Origin: Rubripirellula lacrimiformis
GTDB lineage: Bacteria; Planctomycetota; Planctomycetia; Pirellulales; Pirellulaceae
Direction of reading: 5' to 3'
Assembly (NCBI RefSeq): GCF_007741535.1
Contig: NZ_CP036525.1
Location: forward strand, 2,604,001 to 2,668,000
Length of the DNA: 64,000 nucleotides
Shown here: one piece after another, positions 34,809 to 44,896 of the stretch
Numbering within the stretch: the first letter of the stretch is position 1
Layout: every line of letters begins with the position of its first letter
Translations under genes and position numbers: made by a program
Notes under the pieces: model-generated
What the model was told of the DNA's origin: nothing
The model's database searches: none
Seen by the model: the letters and a program-made list of their open reading frames with translations, nothing else

Positions 34809-36143
34809 ATGAAACATTTCCCACACGGACGCCTGTGTGTCACTGTCTGTGCCGCGATGCTTTGCTGGGGATTCGGGATCGGCTTGTTCGCCATGTCTGC
34901 CGCCCTTGGTGCTGGCGATACCCCGGTCACCACTCCATCGTGGATGCAAGGCATTTCAACGTTCAACGGAACCGGATACGACACGGTTCCCACACCGTCG
35001 GCGCCATCGACACCGTCCACTGCGGCGACATCCGCAACGCCTAGCTACACCATGCCGGTGGATCCCAATGATCCGCTGCGTAGCAATCCGTACTTTCCTG
35101 CCGTTGGCACGGCCAATCTTTCAGGCGTCGATGGATCTGTGCACAGCAATCCACTAGCCACCCCAACCAACCCGGTCCAGCATGTTGCCGGTTTGGCAGC
35201 GGCAACGGTCGATCAGGGGGCTTCGAAAGTCGAACAGGCCAGCGAGACGGCCGGGGCCGGAATCGATTCGATGGTCAAGGCGGTTTCGGGGGCCACATCA
35301 TCGCTACCAATGCCGCTTCGCAGTGGCGACGGTTCGATGTCGCTGCAAGATCCGACGGGTACATCGGTCGATCAAATTTTGCCGTCGGCATCGGACCAGA
35401 TCATTCAGCAGCTCAATGCGGGGACGACGGCCGAGGTGGCACCGCTACAGGAAGAAGTGATTCGCTGGTACCAGTACCCGGCCAGTTGGATGAAGGGATG
35501 GGATTCGCACGCCGAATTTGGACTCGACGGCAGCGGCGGTAACGCTGAAACCCTGGCGATTCAAACTGGTTTGGAAACCAAACGCAAAACCGATCAGTAC
35601 ACGTTCTCGCTCGACGTCGACTACCGGCAAGCCAGTAGTCGTGGCGTGACGACCGAGGACAACGGTCGATTCAATTTAGATTACGACCGCTTGCTCGGTG
35701 ACTCGGCTTGGTCGGTCTTCGGCAAGTACGGGATGGAATGGGACAAGTTCAAAGCTTTTGATTTGCGGCTGAACGTCAACGGTGGTCTTGGGTATCACTG
35801 GATTCGAACCGACGATGCATCCTTGGTCACCCGCTTTGGTGCTGGTGCGTCGAAAGAGATCGGGTCGCCGGACGACGCTTGGTCGCCGGAAGCTGTGTTT
35901 GGGATCGATGCCGAACGGCAATTGACGTCGCGACAAAAATTGAAGGGCAAAATCGATTACTTCCCCGCTTGGGAGGACTTCGCGGACTATCGAATGGTCG
36001 CCGACGCATCTTGGGAAATTCTGCTCGACGGCAGCGACAATCTTAGTCTGAAACTATCGGTCACCGATCGCTACGACAGCACGCCGCAGGGTGCTAAGCC
36101 GAACGACATCTATTATTCGCTTCTGTTGCTGTACAAGTTCTGA
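34809..36143 (+). CDS. DUF481-type outer-membrane beta-barrel protein
   Basis: From ATG 34809 the protein has 444 residues with an N-terminal signal peptide (cleavage near about residue 35, SAALGAG). Residues 40-250 are Thr/Ser/Pro-rich and probably extended. From about 285 the sequence shows alternating amphipathic strands (WDSHAEFGLDGSGGNAETLAIQTGLE, QYTFSLDVDYRQASS, FNLDYDRLLGDSAWSVFGKYG), ending in the terminal aromatic signature LLLLYKF of outer-membrane barrels. The layout matches DUF481/YdiY-like proteins. The in-frame extension to 34608 is rejected because it hides the signal peptide. The ligand is unknown. Confidence 0.75.
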   Translation: MKHFPHGRLCVTVCAAMLCWGFGIGLFAMSAALGAGDTPVTTPSWMQGISTFNGTGYDTVPTPSAPSTPSTAATSATPSYTMPVDPNDPLRSNPYFPAVGTANLSGVDGSVHSNPLATPTNPVQHVAGLAAATVDQGASKVEQASETAGAGIDSMVKAVSGATSSLPMPLRSGDGSMSLQDPTGTSVDQILPSASDQIIQQLNAGTTAEVAPLQEEVIRWYQYPASWMKGWDSHAEFGLDGSGGNAETLAIQTGLETKRKTDQYTFSLDVDYRQASSRGVTTEDNGRFNLDYDRLLGDSAWSVFGKYGMEWDKFKAFDLRLNVNGGLGYHWIRTDDASLVTRFGAGASKEIGSPDDAWSPEAVFGIDAERQLTSRQKLKGKIDYFPAWEDFADYRMVADASWEILLDGSDNLSLKLSVTDRYDSTPQGAKPNDIYYSLLLLYKF

Positions 36144-36147
36144 TCGG

Positions 36148-36206
36148 GGATGACGTTTGGCGAATTCTTCCCCGCCGGATGATTTCCATGCCGGCGGCCG
36201 TCATCC
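36148..36206 (+). terminator. Nested hairpin after the barrel gene
   Basis: An outer stem GGATGACG / CGTCATCC (36148-36155 with 36199-36206) encloses an inner stem CCGCCGG / CCGGCGG (36172-36178 with 36191-36197), starting 5 bases after the stop codon. No T-run follows. It is probably an RNA 3'-end structure, not a standard terminator. Confidence 0.45.
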
Positions 36207-36383
36207 GCTGGCCGATTTTGAACGGCCCCCAATCGGTTGATCCGATACATTCGATACGACCGATCCGCCTGGCTGGGGCGATCACGATGAATCCGGCCGT
36301 GAACGCGAAATGATGACGCGGGATCCAGTGGCGACCTAGGTTTTTAGGTACCGTCTCTATCGCCCTGGTTCTTTATCATCGTC

Positions 36384-37853
36384 ATGAATTCATCGCCAAT
36401 TCCGTGGAAACACGTTCGCAACGTTTTGGTCCTGTTTGCTCCTTTGTGGGCCGGTGCTGTGTTGATGTTCGGCGCCGTGGGGATCGTCTACGCGATGTTC
36501 AGCAGCGACGTTTACTCGGCCCGTCAACCGCTTGTCGTGCGCGACGAAGCGACGACCGCCGTGGACCGACTGGGACGATTCGCCAGCCAAACAGATTTGA
36601 AAGCCGCACAGGAAACGCTGCTGGAGATGACTCAGAATCCCGAAGTGGTTGCCGCGGCCCTGCGCCAAGTTGGGCCACCGTCGGGCAAGCCGTCGGAGAA
36701 CTGGCCGAGCACGAAATTGATTGACGAGGTTGCCACCAACGCCGTCAATCTGGTCGCGCCGAAGGGATCGGAATTCGGGAACACCGAAGTCGTGTACCTT
36801 CAAGTCAAAGCGAACGATCCAAAGCGAGCTTCGGACTTTTGCGAAGCGATGTTCGAACATCTGACGCAGCAATTGCGCAAAGTTCGCCGCGTCCGAGCCG
36901 ACAGTGTGATCGCGGAACTCAGTCATGCTCGCGACCTTGCTGAGCACGATTTGGATGAAGTTTCGGCCAAGCTGCGCGAGATCGAAATCGGGTTCGGCGA
37001 AGACCTGGGAGATCTGCGAAATTTGAATGACACCATCAGTGGTGATGGCACGAATCGACGAACGCTGGAAGAAACCACTCGCGAGGCACAGGTCGTCGAA
37101 GTCGAGTTGGAAAAGATGCAGGCTTTGAAAGCAGTCCTGATTGCCGGTGCCAAGGATCCTCAGCAGTTGTTGGTCAGCGGCAGTGATCTGCTAGCTAGCC
37201 AACCATCGTTACAGCGTTTAAAGGATGGGCTGATCGATGCTCAGTTGGCCGCTAGTCAGTTGGCGGGCATCTACACGCCTGAGAATCCAAAGCGACAAGC
37301 TGCCGAAGCCACCGAGAACGAAATCAAGCGTCGCATGCAGCAGGAATCCATCACCGCGCTAGGGGCGATGGAGCCGACGCTGCGTCTGCAAGCCGAACGT
37401 CTGAGCCGACTTCGCGATCGAGAAGCCGGGCTGAAGAAACGATTGGACCACTTGGCGACGATTCGAACGGATTACGCCAAAATCGATGCCGACGTCGAAC
37501 ACCGTACCGCGATCCTAGGCGAAGCGAAACGTTCACTGTCCGAAGCCGAAGCGAGCCGATCGGCCGCACTGTCAACCAACTTGATCGCCGAACTTGGTCC
37601 GCCGCAGGTCAATGATGATCCGATCGGGCCGGGCGGTGCCACCGTGACGGTCGGTTCGATGATGGCTGGTCTGATCTTCGGACTCGGGGCCGTGTTCCTG
37701 ATCGCTCCGGGCCCGACCGAGATTCAGGGTGGCCGCCGTTGGAGCGATTACCTGGGTGCTGGTCGACGTTCTAGCGATCAAGTCGGGACCGTTCCCACGG
37801 CCGAACGTCGCCGCCGCAGTAGCGGTGACACCCCCACGCCGCCAACAGCCTGA
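36384..37853 (+). CDS. Wzz-like polysaccharide chain-length/co-polymerase protein
   Basis: The 489-residue protein has the two-helix Wzz/GNVR layout: a first membrane helix at about 15-38, a periplasmic domain with coiled coils (about 190-400: SHARDLAEHDLDEVSAKLREIE and LRLQAERLSRLRDREAGLKKR), and a second membrane helix at about 418-437. The tail is Arg/Ser/Thr-rich and cytoplasmic, without a tyrosine kinase domain. Such proteins set the chain length of exported polysaccharide. No glycosyltransferases lie beside it, so the partner cluster is elsewhere or the role differs. Confidence 0.75.
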   Translation: MNSSPIPWKHVRNVLVLFAPLWAGAVLMFGAVGIVYAMFSSDVYSARQPLVVRDEATTAVDRLGRFASQTDLKAAQETLLEMTQNPEVVAAALRQVGPPSGKPSENWPSTKLIDEVATNAVNLVAPKGSEFGNTEVVYLQVKANDPKRASDFCEAMFEHLTQQLRKVRRVRADSVIAELSHARDLAEHDLDEVSAKLREIEIGFGEDLGDLRNLNDTISGDGTNRRTLEETTREAQVVEVELEKMQALKAVLIAGAKDPQQLLVSGSDLLASQPSLQRLKDGLIDAQLAASQLAGIYTPENPKRQAAEATENEIKRRMQQESITALGAMEPTLRLQAERLSRLRDREAGLKKRLDHLATIRTDYAKIDADVEHRTAILGEAKRSLSEAEASRSAALSTNLIAELGPPQVNDDPIGPGGATVTVGSMMAGLIFGLGAVFLIAPGPTEIQGGRRWSDYLGAGRRSSDQVGTVPTAERRRRSSGDTPTPPTA

Positions 37854-37972
37854 CCCCATCCCAAGGGCGATCTTCGGAGTGCATGTAGGTCACCGAAATC
37901 GCCTGGGTTGGACAGCCAACAAGCGGTGATCGCTTCTTGCCGCTGGCGCCGGCCACCCGAATGCCGGTGTGA

Positions 37973-38566
37973 CTAACGAATGGACACGGTCATGGTGTCC
38001 CCGACGTTGGGGCGATCGGTCAAAGCGTCTTCGTAGGCCGGTGGGCCAGTGATCGAACGAGCGTCTTCGGAATATCCGTATCGTTCGTTGGGGATCCCCA
38101 GCCGATTTCGGTTCAGCGTTTCATCGCTGTTTTCGTCGTGATAGGCCGCGATCGCGAACTTCTCGGGCACCATTTCGAATGGGATCAGAATCTTGGCTTC
38201 GCCCTCTGTGATCGGAGCCGACATCTTCAAAAACGCACTTTCCGGGTCGTTGAAACTGTTCGCCGATTCGTAGAACGCGATCCGAATCATCCCGTTATCG
38301 CTGCCCGCACCGATCACCGAAAGCACGATCCCTTCGTCGGCGTTGGCCGGGTTCGATACGGCTGATTCGGTCGGATTGTCGATCGCGTCGGCTTCGGGGA
38401 AACGGACCGGTACAAAGCGATTTTGACGATACAGCAGGATCAGGGCACCGATCAGCAGGATGACCGCAAAGAAAACCAGCAACAGGTTGCCATGGTTTTC
38501 CTGCCAAACGGTCAGCGTCTGGTGGTGCGGAATCGGATCCGATTCGATGGACGACTGTTCTGACAA
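37973..38566 (-). CDS. Membrane-anchored DUF2141 protein
   Basis: The 197-residue protein has one membrane helix (about 26-47) and then a DUF2141-like beta domain: GMIRIAFYESANSFNDPESAFLK, the FAIAAYHDENSDETLNRNRLGIP segment that marks the family, and YGYSEDARSITGPPAYEDAL. The family is found in secreted or periplasmic proteins; function is not established. It converges on the Wzz-like gene. A TATAAC hexamer on the minus strand at 38620-38625, about 55 bases upstream, could be a -10 box. Confidence 0.75.
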   Translation of the reverse strand: MSEQSSIESDPIPHHQTLTVWQENHGNLLLVFFAVILLIGALILLYRQNRFVPVRFPEADAIDNPTESAVSNPANADEGIVLSVIGAGSDNGMIRIAFYESANSFNDPESAFLKMSAPITEGEAKILIPFEMVPEKFAIAAYHDENSDETLNRNRLGIPNERYGYSEDARSITGPPAYEDALTDRPNVGDTMTVSIR

Positions 38567-38887
38567 GGAATTAACCGGCGCAGGAGAAGAACAGGGGCAG
38601 GGGATGTTGATCCACCTACGTTATACGATATCGGTTGCTTTTCCCACGCCAGGAACCCTGAAAACGCCCCGGGGGGGATGGGGTTTTCCTGCGCCGCATC
38701 GACTGAGCGATCGACGAAAGCGATCTCGTTGATTCCAAAACGCATTTCTAGGCTAGCGTCCGGGGCTGGAAAAAGGCGACTTTAGCTTGGTTGCCAGCGC
38801 GATAAAGTTTGATGGCAGGACACCGATCCCCGCTCGCTGCACAGCCCCATTTTCCATCTTCGTTTTGATTCCCCAGGCGCTGCGACC
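38567..38887. other. Non-coding divergent spacer
   Basis: No gene is supported here. One hairpin, GAAAAC-g-CCCC paired with GGGGTTTTC (about 38660-38689, one bulged base), contains a run of seven G. The region separates the DUF2141 gene from the ABC exporter and must hold both promoters. Confidence 0.4.
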
Positions 38888-39883
38888 ATGGCCGGCCCAA
38901 TCGCCGAACCGAGTGAACGAAGTTCCAATCATCCGCCGGTGTTGTCCATCCATGGGCTGCGGAAGTCGTTCGGATCACGGCACGCATTGCAGGGGGTTTC
39001 GTTTGATTTGAAAGCGGGCGAGCGGTTGGCTTTCTTGGGACCCAACGGAGCGGGCAAAACGACTCTGATCCGCTGCCTATGCGGTCGTTGCACACCCGAC
39101 GCGGGAACCATCCAACTTTTGGATCGGCCAATCGACGACCTGGGTGTCCGTCAAGCGATCGGGCTGGTGCCGCAAGAGATTGCGATCTATCCCGATCTGA
39201 CGACTCGCGAAAACTTAACGGTCTTTGCCAAGTTCCACGGGCTCCGCCGCGACGCACTGGTCCAGCGAGTGGATTGGGCGCTGCGTTGGACAGGGCTGCA
39301 GGATCGCGCCAGCGAACTGGTGGGCGGATTTTCGGGTGGGATGAAACGACGCGTCAATCTAGCCTGCGGTGTGATGCACTCGCCCCAGGTGCTGTTGTTG
39401 GATGAACCCACCGTCGGAGTCGATCCGCAGAGCCGCGAGAAAATCTTTACGATGCTGGACCAATTGAACCAGCAAGGTACATCGATCCTGTTGACCACCC
39501 ATCATTTGGACGAAGCCGAAAGCCGCAGTGACCGAATTGTGATCATGGATCAGGGACAAGTCGTAGCGGACGGGACGATCGGCGACTTGGTGCGAAAGTC
39601 GGTCGGGCCATCCAGAATGGTGAAGCTGCGGTTGGATCGACCGCTGGAACAAGCGATCTCGCTGTTGCCGGATGATGATGGCTGGTCAAACAACGACGGT
39701 GAATGCGTGGCGACAGTAGGCCAACGGGAAATCCGGTTGCGGATCGGCGACGTTGCCCAGCAGTTGCCAGAATTGCTTCGCCGCGTGAAAGAATGTGGGT
39801 ATGACATTGCCGATGTCGAGGTGCATGCGCCGTCGCTGCACCACGTGTTTTTGCATCTGACCGGTCGCGAACTGAGGGAGTGA
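38888..39883 (+). CDS. ABC-2 type exporter, ATP-binding subunit
   Basis: The 331-residue ATPase has Walker A GPNGAGKTT, a Q-loop in GLVPQEIAIYPDLTTREN, the signature GFSGGMKRR, Walker B VLLLDEPTVGVDP and the H-loop TTHHLDEAE. A C-terminal extension of about 90 residues is typical of ABC-2 exporters of the drug/multidrug type. It starts ATG 38888. The permease gene starts 10 bases after the stop, so the pair forms one operon. The substrate is unknown. Confidence 0.95.
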   Translation: MAGPIAEPSERSSNHPPVLSIHGLRKSFGSRHALQGVSFDLKAGERLAFLGPNGAGKTTLIRCLCGRCTPDAGTIQLLDRPIDDLGVRQAIGLVPQEIAIYPDLTTRENLTVFAKFHGLRRDALVQRVDWALRWTGLQDRASELVGGFSGGMKRRVNLACGVMHSPQVLLLDEPTVGVDPQSREKIFTMLDQLNQQGTSILLTTHHLDEAESRSDRIVIMDQGQVVADGTIGDLVRKSVGPSRMVKLRLDRPLEQAISLLPDDDGWSNNDGECVATVGQREIRLRIGDVAQQLPELLRRVKECGYDIADVEVHAPSLHHVFLHLTGRELRE

Positions 39884-39893
39884 TCCAGCCGAT

Positions 39894-41111
39894 ATGATCG
39901 CGACAGTATTCGAAATCAGTTTGCGTCGGTTGCTGCACAATAAGGTCGAACTGTTGATGACCTTTGCGGTTCCGATTGCGTTCTTCAGCATCTTTGCGTT
40001 GATCTTTGGCGGTGGCGTCGGAAGCGGCACGACACCGAAAATCAAAGTCGTGACCGTCGACGAAGTTCAGTCCGAACAAAGTGCAATGGTGGTCGATGCC
40101 CTTCGTGAAAGCGCGGGGCTGCGGTTCATGCGGGATTCGATCCCGGGCGGCGGTGCCATCGATCGTCAGGCTGCCGCCGAATTGGTCCGTCGCGGGTCAT
40201 TGACGCTGGCGATCGTGATCCGCAACCAGGATGGCAAATTGGTCGCCGACCTGCTGGCCGATTCGTCGGACCAAGTCGCATCGCAGGTGGCCACTGGTTT
40301 GGTAGGCCGATCGTTGATGATGGTGGATGCACAGTCCCAAGCATTCACGTTGGATCTTGAATCACTCAACCAAGCGGCCGATGAATCGGGTGCGGAAGTT
40401 GGCCCACCGCGGGGTGTCAGCACCGCTGCGAGTGTGGATGCCAATACGAGTGTGGATCCGGTGTCGGAAATCGTCCAAGTGGTGGATGTCATCGGCGAAG
40501 GAAAGTCGAACCCGGTTGTCAGCATGTACGCGGCCGGGATCGCGGTCATGTTCCTGTTGTTCGGTGCCACCGGCGGTGGCGGATCATTTCTAGAAGAACG
40601 TGAAAATCAAACACTGGACCGATTGCTGTCGACGCAGCTGACCATGGATCAATTGTTGCTTGGGAAATGGTTTTACATGACCTGCATCGGTGTGATCCAA
40701 GTCAGTGTCATGTTCCTATGGGCGCAGTTGGTCTTTGGCGTGGACCTGCTGGGGCACCTGGACGGGTTTGTGACGATGACGGCTGTGACCGCGTCCGCCG
40801 CATCCGCGTTTGGATTGTTCTTAGCGACGTTGTGCAAAACACGTGGTCAATTGAACGGGTTGTCAGTGATCTTGGTGCTGTCGATGAGCGCCTTGGGCGG
40901 ATCGATGGTGCCGCGTTACGTGATGAGCGACCAGATGCAACAGTACGGACTGTGGACGTTCAACGCTTGGGCGCTGGATGGGTACGACAAGGTGTTTTGG
41001 CGTGAACTGCCGATCGAGTCCCTGGCACCGCAGTTGTCCGTGTTGATGATCAGCGGGTTGGTGTTCATGGTCGCCGCGCGGATGTTGGCCGTCCGCTGGG
41101 AAACCGACTGA
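39894..41111 (+). CDS. ABC-2 type exporter, permease subunit
   Basis: The 405-residue permease has an N-terminal membrane helix (about 15-40: LLMTFAVPIAFFSIFALIFGGG), a large extracytoplasmic domain to about residue 200, and five or six C-terminal helices (first at about 205-225; GGGGSFLEERENQTLDRLLSTQLTMDQLLLGKW marks the ABC-2 family). It is co-transcribed with the ATPase upstream and converges on smc with only 11 bases between stop codons. Confidence 0.92.
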   Translation: MIATVFEISLRRLLHNKVELLMTFAVPIAFFSIFALIFGGGVGSGTTPKIKVVTVDEVQSEQSAMVVDALRESAGLRFMRDSIPGGGAIDRQAAAELVRRGSLTLAIVIRNQDGKLVADLLADSSDQVASQVATGLVGRSLMMVDAQSQAFTLDLESLNQAADESGAEVGPPRGVSTAASVDANTSVDPVSEIVQVVDVIGEGKSNPVVSMYAAGIAVMFLLFGATGGGGSFLEERENQTLDRLLSTQLTMDQLLLGKWFYMTCIGVIQVSVMFLWAQLVFGVDLLGHLDGFVTMTAVTASAASAFGLFLATLCKTRGQLNGLSVILVLSMSALGGSMVPRYVMSDQMQQYGLWTFNAWALDGYDKVFWRELPIESLAPQLSVLMISGLVFMVAARMLAVRWETD

Positions 41112-41122
41112 ATCGTGTTTCG

Positions 41123-44100
41123 CTAGGCAGCTTCGCCGTCGGCGATCTCGCCATTCTCGCTGACGTCTTCGAATCGGATCGAGACTCGTTTGCTGACTCC
41201 CGATTCTTGCATCGTGACACCATACAGGGTGGTGGCTGCCGTCATCGTCTTTTTACTGTGTGTGACCACAACGAACTTGCTGTGATCCAAGAACTCGCTA
41301 AGCACGGTCACAAAACGGCCGATGTTGGCTTCGTCAAACGGCGCGTCAACTTCGTCCAAGACACAGAACGGGCTGGGGCGATACTTGAAGATCGACATCA
41401 ACAGGGCTACCGCGGTCAACGCTTTTTCGCCACCGGATAGCAGTGAATTGTTGAAACTCGGTTTGCCGGGCGGCGTGGCAACGATCTCGACGCCGGCTTC
41501 CAATGGATCATCGCTTTCTTCTAGGATCAGGTCGGCGTGACCACCACCGAACGACTTGCGATACAGTTGTTGGAAATTGACGCGAATCGCTTCCAGGGTA
41601 TCCAAGAACAACCGCCGCGAATCGGCATTGATCCGTCCGATGATCCGCTGCAGTGAATCTTTGGCCGCGGTCAGATCTTGGTACTGCCCGTGCAGTTCGT
41701 CGTATCGTGACTGCAAGCCTTCGAGTTCTTCGAGGGCTTCCATGTTGACGCTGCTGGTCCGCTGCAACTGGGCGCGCAGGTCGCTGATTTCTTTTTCGAC
41801 AGCGTCGCGATCTTCCGGGGCTTCCATATCCTCGGGCGGCTCGCTGGCCTGCAGGTCGATCTCGTAGTCTTCTAACAATCGTTGGGATAGCGTGTCACGT
41901 CGCAGCCGTGCGCTGTCGCGGTTGGCGGTGATCGAGTGGACCGCTGCGCTGGCCTGCGTCGCATCTTTCATGGCCCGTTCGCTGGCCTTCATGATGTCGC
42001 GATTTTCACGCCGGACCTGGGCGGCATACTGGGCTAGGTCTTTCAGTTCGGCGCTGCTTTGCTGGGCATCGACTTGCAGTTTGGCCAGATGGTGGGTCGC
42101 ATCCAGGATTCGGGCGTTCAGTTCGGCGATCCGGGTGCGTCCCGACTGCGCTTGGACGCGGACTTCTTCGACCGCCGCTTCGCGTTGTGTTTGGTCGCGT
42201 TGTTGCTGCTGCATCGTGGCCGACAGTGCTTCGAACTTTTGTTCGGCGCGGGCGACATCGACGGAAATGGCCATCACACCGCTGGTGGCGGTTTGCAGCG
42301 CGGTTTGCGTTTCGGACAACATCTCGTCAGCTTCGGCGGCGTCCAGTTCCAGCTGTTCGACTTCTTGGCGGCCGCTCGTGATCTGAGTTTGCAGCCTGGC
42401 GTTTTCAACCTTGGCAGCATCGCGAATTTGGGTTGCCGATTGAATTTCGCCGGTGATTTCCGCGCACAGAGTTTTCTGGACCGTCAGCCGTTCGTTGCGG
42501 TGACGCAGTTCGGCCTCGGCGGCGGCGCGGTCGGTGATCATCCCCCGATGGCGTTGTTCGATGCGGCCCAGGGCAGCGGCTTCGCCGTCGACCCGTTTGG
42601 CCAAGCGGGCGGTTTCGGCTTCGGCTTCCTGCAATTGGTACTGGTAGTGTTTGGTTTCGGCTTCGGCGGATGCCAATTCACTGCGCCGGCTTACCAATCC
42701 GGTCGATGCGGCAACCGGACCGATGACAGTCGATCCGTCGTTTTCTAACAGTTCGCCGGCGGCGGTCACGAACCGCAACCCGGCCCCGCTTAGTTTGCGA
42801 AGTCCGTAGGCGGTTTCCAGCGAATCCACCAACCAGGTGTTGCTCAATAGGTGCCGCACCAGCGGTTCGAACGCGTCCTGGCATGTGACCAGTTTGTCAC
42901 CGCGACCGATCACGCCTTGCAGGCCGTCGAGTCGAATTCGGTCGCCCGGTCGGCGGGTCGGCAATTCGTCCAACCGAATCAGACCGACGCGGCTGTTAAT
43001 CTTCAACACGCCATCCAGGATCGCACGCTGCAGATCGCCATCGGCGGTGATCACATATTGGCTGCGTTCGCCCAACGCCGAATCGATCAACGGTGCAACC
43101 TTGAGGTCGACTTCGAAACAGTCGGCCACGATGCCGCGGATCTTCTCGGACAGGGGCGATGACGACGCACGCAGTTCGTCCAGGATCGTCTTGACGCCTT
43201 TGGAGATGCCTTCTTGGCGGAGCTGCAGATCGGTCAGCACCCTGACTCGCTCGGACAGTCCCTGCAGCCGCATCTTCATCGCCGACACTTCTTCGCGGCG
43301 TCGTTCCAGCGTGCGGCGACTCTCTTGCAGTGCAGCATCGGCCAGATCGCTTTCTTTGGCGACCGCAGTGATTTCGTCGTTCAGTTTTTGGACGCGTTTG
43401 GCGGCCGCCTCGGCTTCGCTGCGTGCATCGGCAAAGATGCTTTCAGCGGCGGCGATCCGTTTGGCTAGGTTGGCTAGATTGCGGCCACCTTCGGCGACCT
43501 GTTGTTCGGTCCGTTGCCGGGTGGCTTCCAAATCGGCAACCCGTCGCACGGTCGACAGGTGTTGGTGTTGGATCTTGTCGCGGCGCTGGCGAACGTCGGC
43601 TGCTTCGGCTTGGATCTTGTCGCGTTGCGTTTCCGCTTCGGCGCTGCGGGCGCGGACCTGGACCAGTTCGGTTTCGTACTGGGCCAATCGCTGGACAGCG
43701 CCGCGCAGTTCGGCTGCGGCCGAACCGGCTTGGGTTTGCAGCAACCGGACTCGGCGGAGCGACTTGGCGACGGATTGTCGAAGGTCGACGATCGCGGCTT
43801 GGTCGGCATCACGTCGGCCCGCGAACTGGGCGATCTGGTTCAACCAGCCACCGCGGCGGTCTTCGATCTGACGAGCGTCTTCGGCGATCTGTTGCAGTTG
43901 CCCGTCGGCAACCTGCCTCGCTTCGCTCATCTGGGTGCGAAGCGTCTCCAGTTCGGTTTGTTTGGCGATCGCGGCGGCCAATTCGGTTTCCGACGATGTC
44001 AGATCCGCCGATAGCGATTGCCAATCTGTCCAGGCAATTTGCAAACGCAGTTCTTTCAGCCGTTCGGTCGCCTGGCGATAGCGTTCGGCCTTGCTGGCTT

Positions 44101-44719
44101 GGCCGCGCAGGCTTTTCAGCCGCGAAGCGACTTCGTCGACGATGTCACCCAATCGGGTTAGGTTCGATTGGACGCGGGCCAGACGCCGTTCGGCCTCGAC
44201 TTTTTTCGCTTTGAATCGGCTGATGCCGGCCGCCTCTTCAAAAATCGCTCGGCGATCCTTGGCGTTGGCGTTCAACATTTTGTCGACTTTGCCCTGTTCG
44301 ATCAAACTGTAGGCGTCGATGCCGATCCCGGTGCCGCGGATCAGGTCTTTGACGTCCTTCAATCGAACGGCCTGGTTGTTGATCAGGTATTCGCCTTCGC
44401 CGCTGCGGAACACACGCCGAGTGACGTGGACCTCCGGTGCATCAATCGGCAGGGCGCCATCGGGGTTGTCAAAGACGATCGTGACTTCGGCGGACGCTGA
44501 GGGGCCGCGAGTCTGTGATCCTTTGAAGATCACATCCGACATGTCTTTGCCGCGGAGACTCTTGGCACTCTGGGAACCGAGCACCCATTTCATCGCGTCG
44601 ACGATGTTCGATTTTCCGGATCCGTTGGGACCGACGACGACCGTGATTCCATCAGGAAAGTCGAATCGCGTCTTGTCCGCGAAACTCTTGAATCCGGCTA
44701 GCTCGAGCGCTTTTAGCAT
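41123..44719 (-). CDS. smc: Chromosome partition protein Smc
   Basis: Smc is the condensin ATPase that organises and segregates the chromosome. From ATG 44717-44719 the protein has 1198 residues and starts MLKALELAGFKSFADKTRF, as the family does. Walker A is VVVGPNGSGKSNIV near residue 30. Two long Ala/Glu/Arg/Gln-rich coiled coils flank a hinge at about 510-690. The C-terminal head has LSGGEKALTAVALLMSIF and Walker B FCVLDEVDAPFDEANI. A longer frame adds 26 residues and is not family-like. scpA/scpB and ftsY are not adjacent. Confidence 0.96.
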   Translation of the reverse strand: MLKALELAGFKSFADKTRFDFPDGITVVVGPNGSGKSNIVDAMKWVLGSQSAKSLRGKDMSDVIFKGSQTRGPSASAEVTIVFDNPDGALPIDAPEVHVTRRVFRSGEGEYLINNQAVRLKDVKDLIRGTGIGIDAYSLIEQGKVDKMLNANAKDRRAIFEEAAGISRFKAKKVEAERRLARVQSNLTRLGDIVDEVASRLKSLRGQASKAERYRQATERLKELRLQIAWTDWQSLSADLTSSETELAAAIAKQTELETLRTQMSEARQVADGQLQQIAEDARQIEDRRGGWLNQIAQFAGRRDADQAAIVDLRQSVAKSLRRVRLLQTQAGSAAAELRGAVQRLAQYETELVQVRARSAEAETQRDKIQAEAADVRQRRDKIQHQHLSTVRRVADLEATRQRTEQQVAEGGRNLANLAKRIAAAESIFADARSEAEAAAKRVQKLNDEITAVAKESDLADAALQESRRTLERRREEVSAMKMRLQGLSERVRVLTDLQLRQEGISKGVKTILDELRASSSPLSEKIRGIVADCFEVDLKVAPLIDSALGERSQYVITADGDLQRAILDGVLKINSRVGLIRLDELPTRRPGDRIRLDGLQGVIGRGDKLVTCQDAFEPLVRHLLSNTWLVDSLETAYGLRKLSGAGLRFVTAAGELLENDGSTVIGPVAASTGLVSRRSELASAEAETKHYQYQLQEAEAETARLAKRVDGEAAALGRIEQRHRGMITDRAAAEAELRHRNERLTVQKTLCAEITGEIQSATQIRDAAKVENARLQTQITSGRQEVEQLELDAAEADEMLSETQTALQTATSGVMAISVDVARAEQKFEALSATMQQQQRDQTQREAAVEEVRVQAQSGRTRIAELNARILDATHHLAKLQVDAQQSSAELKDLAQYAAQVRRENRDIMKASERAMKDATQASAAVHSITANRDSARLRRDTLSQRLLEDYEIDLQASEPPEDMEAPEDRDAVEKEISDLRAQLQRTSSVNMEALEELEGLQSRYDELHGQYQDLTAAKDSLQRIIGRINADSRRLFLDTLEAIRVNFQQLYRKSFGGGHADLILEESDDPLEAGVEIVATPPGKPSFNNSLLSGGEKALTAVALLMSIFKYRPSPFCVLDEVDAPFDEANIGRFVTVLSEFLDHSKFVVVTHSKKTMTAATTLYGVTMQESGVSKRVSIRFEDVSENGEIADGEAA

Positions 44720-44896
44720 GAGTAGTTCGGAGTCGGCTTCGGTTTGGGCATCGGGCGTATTGCGGGGGAGGCAGGCGAAATCCCGCAGGAAATCCATCAA
44801 AACCAGAGTAAATGAAAGCTAGCCTGGGGCCTAGCTCTGTTTTTGCGGGTTTCCCCGTTGGTTCTTGTCTAAGTCTAACCAGGCCGGCGAATCAGG

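Noticed and set aside
42837-43871. 344-residue open frame antisense to smc
   Set aside because: It mirrors the Ala/Glu/Arg-rich coiled coil and consists mainly of Ser, Arg and Ala.
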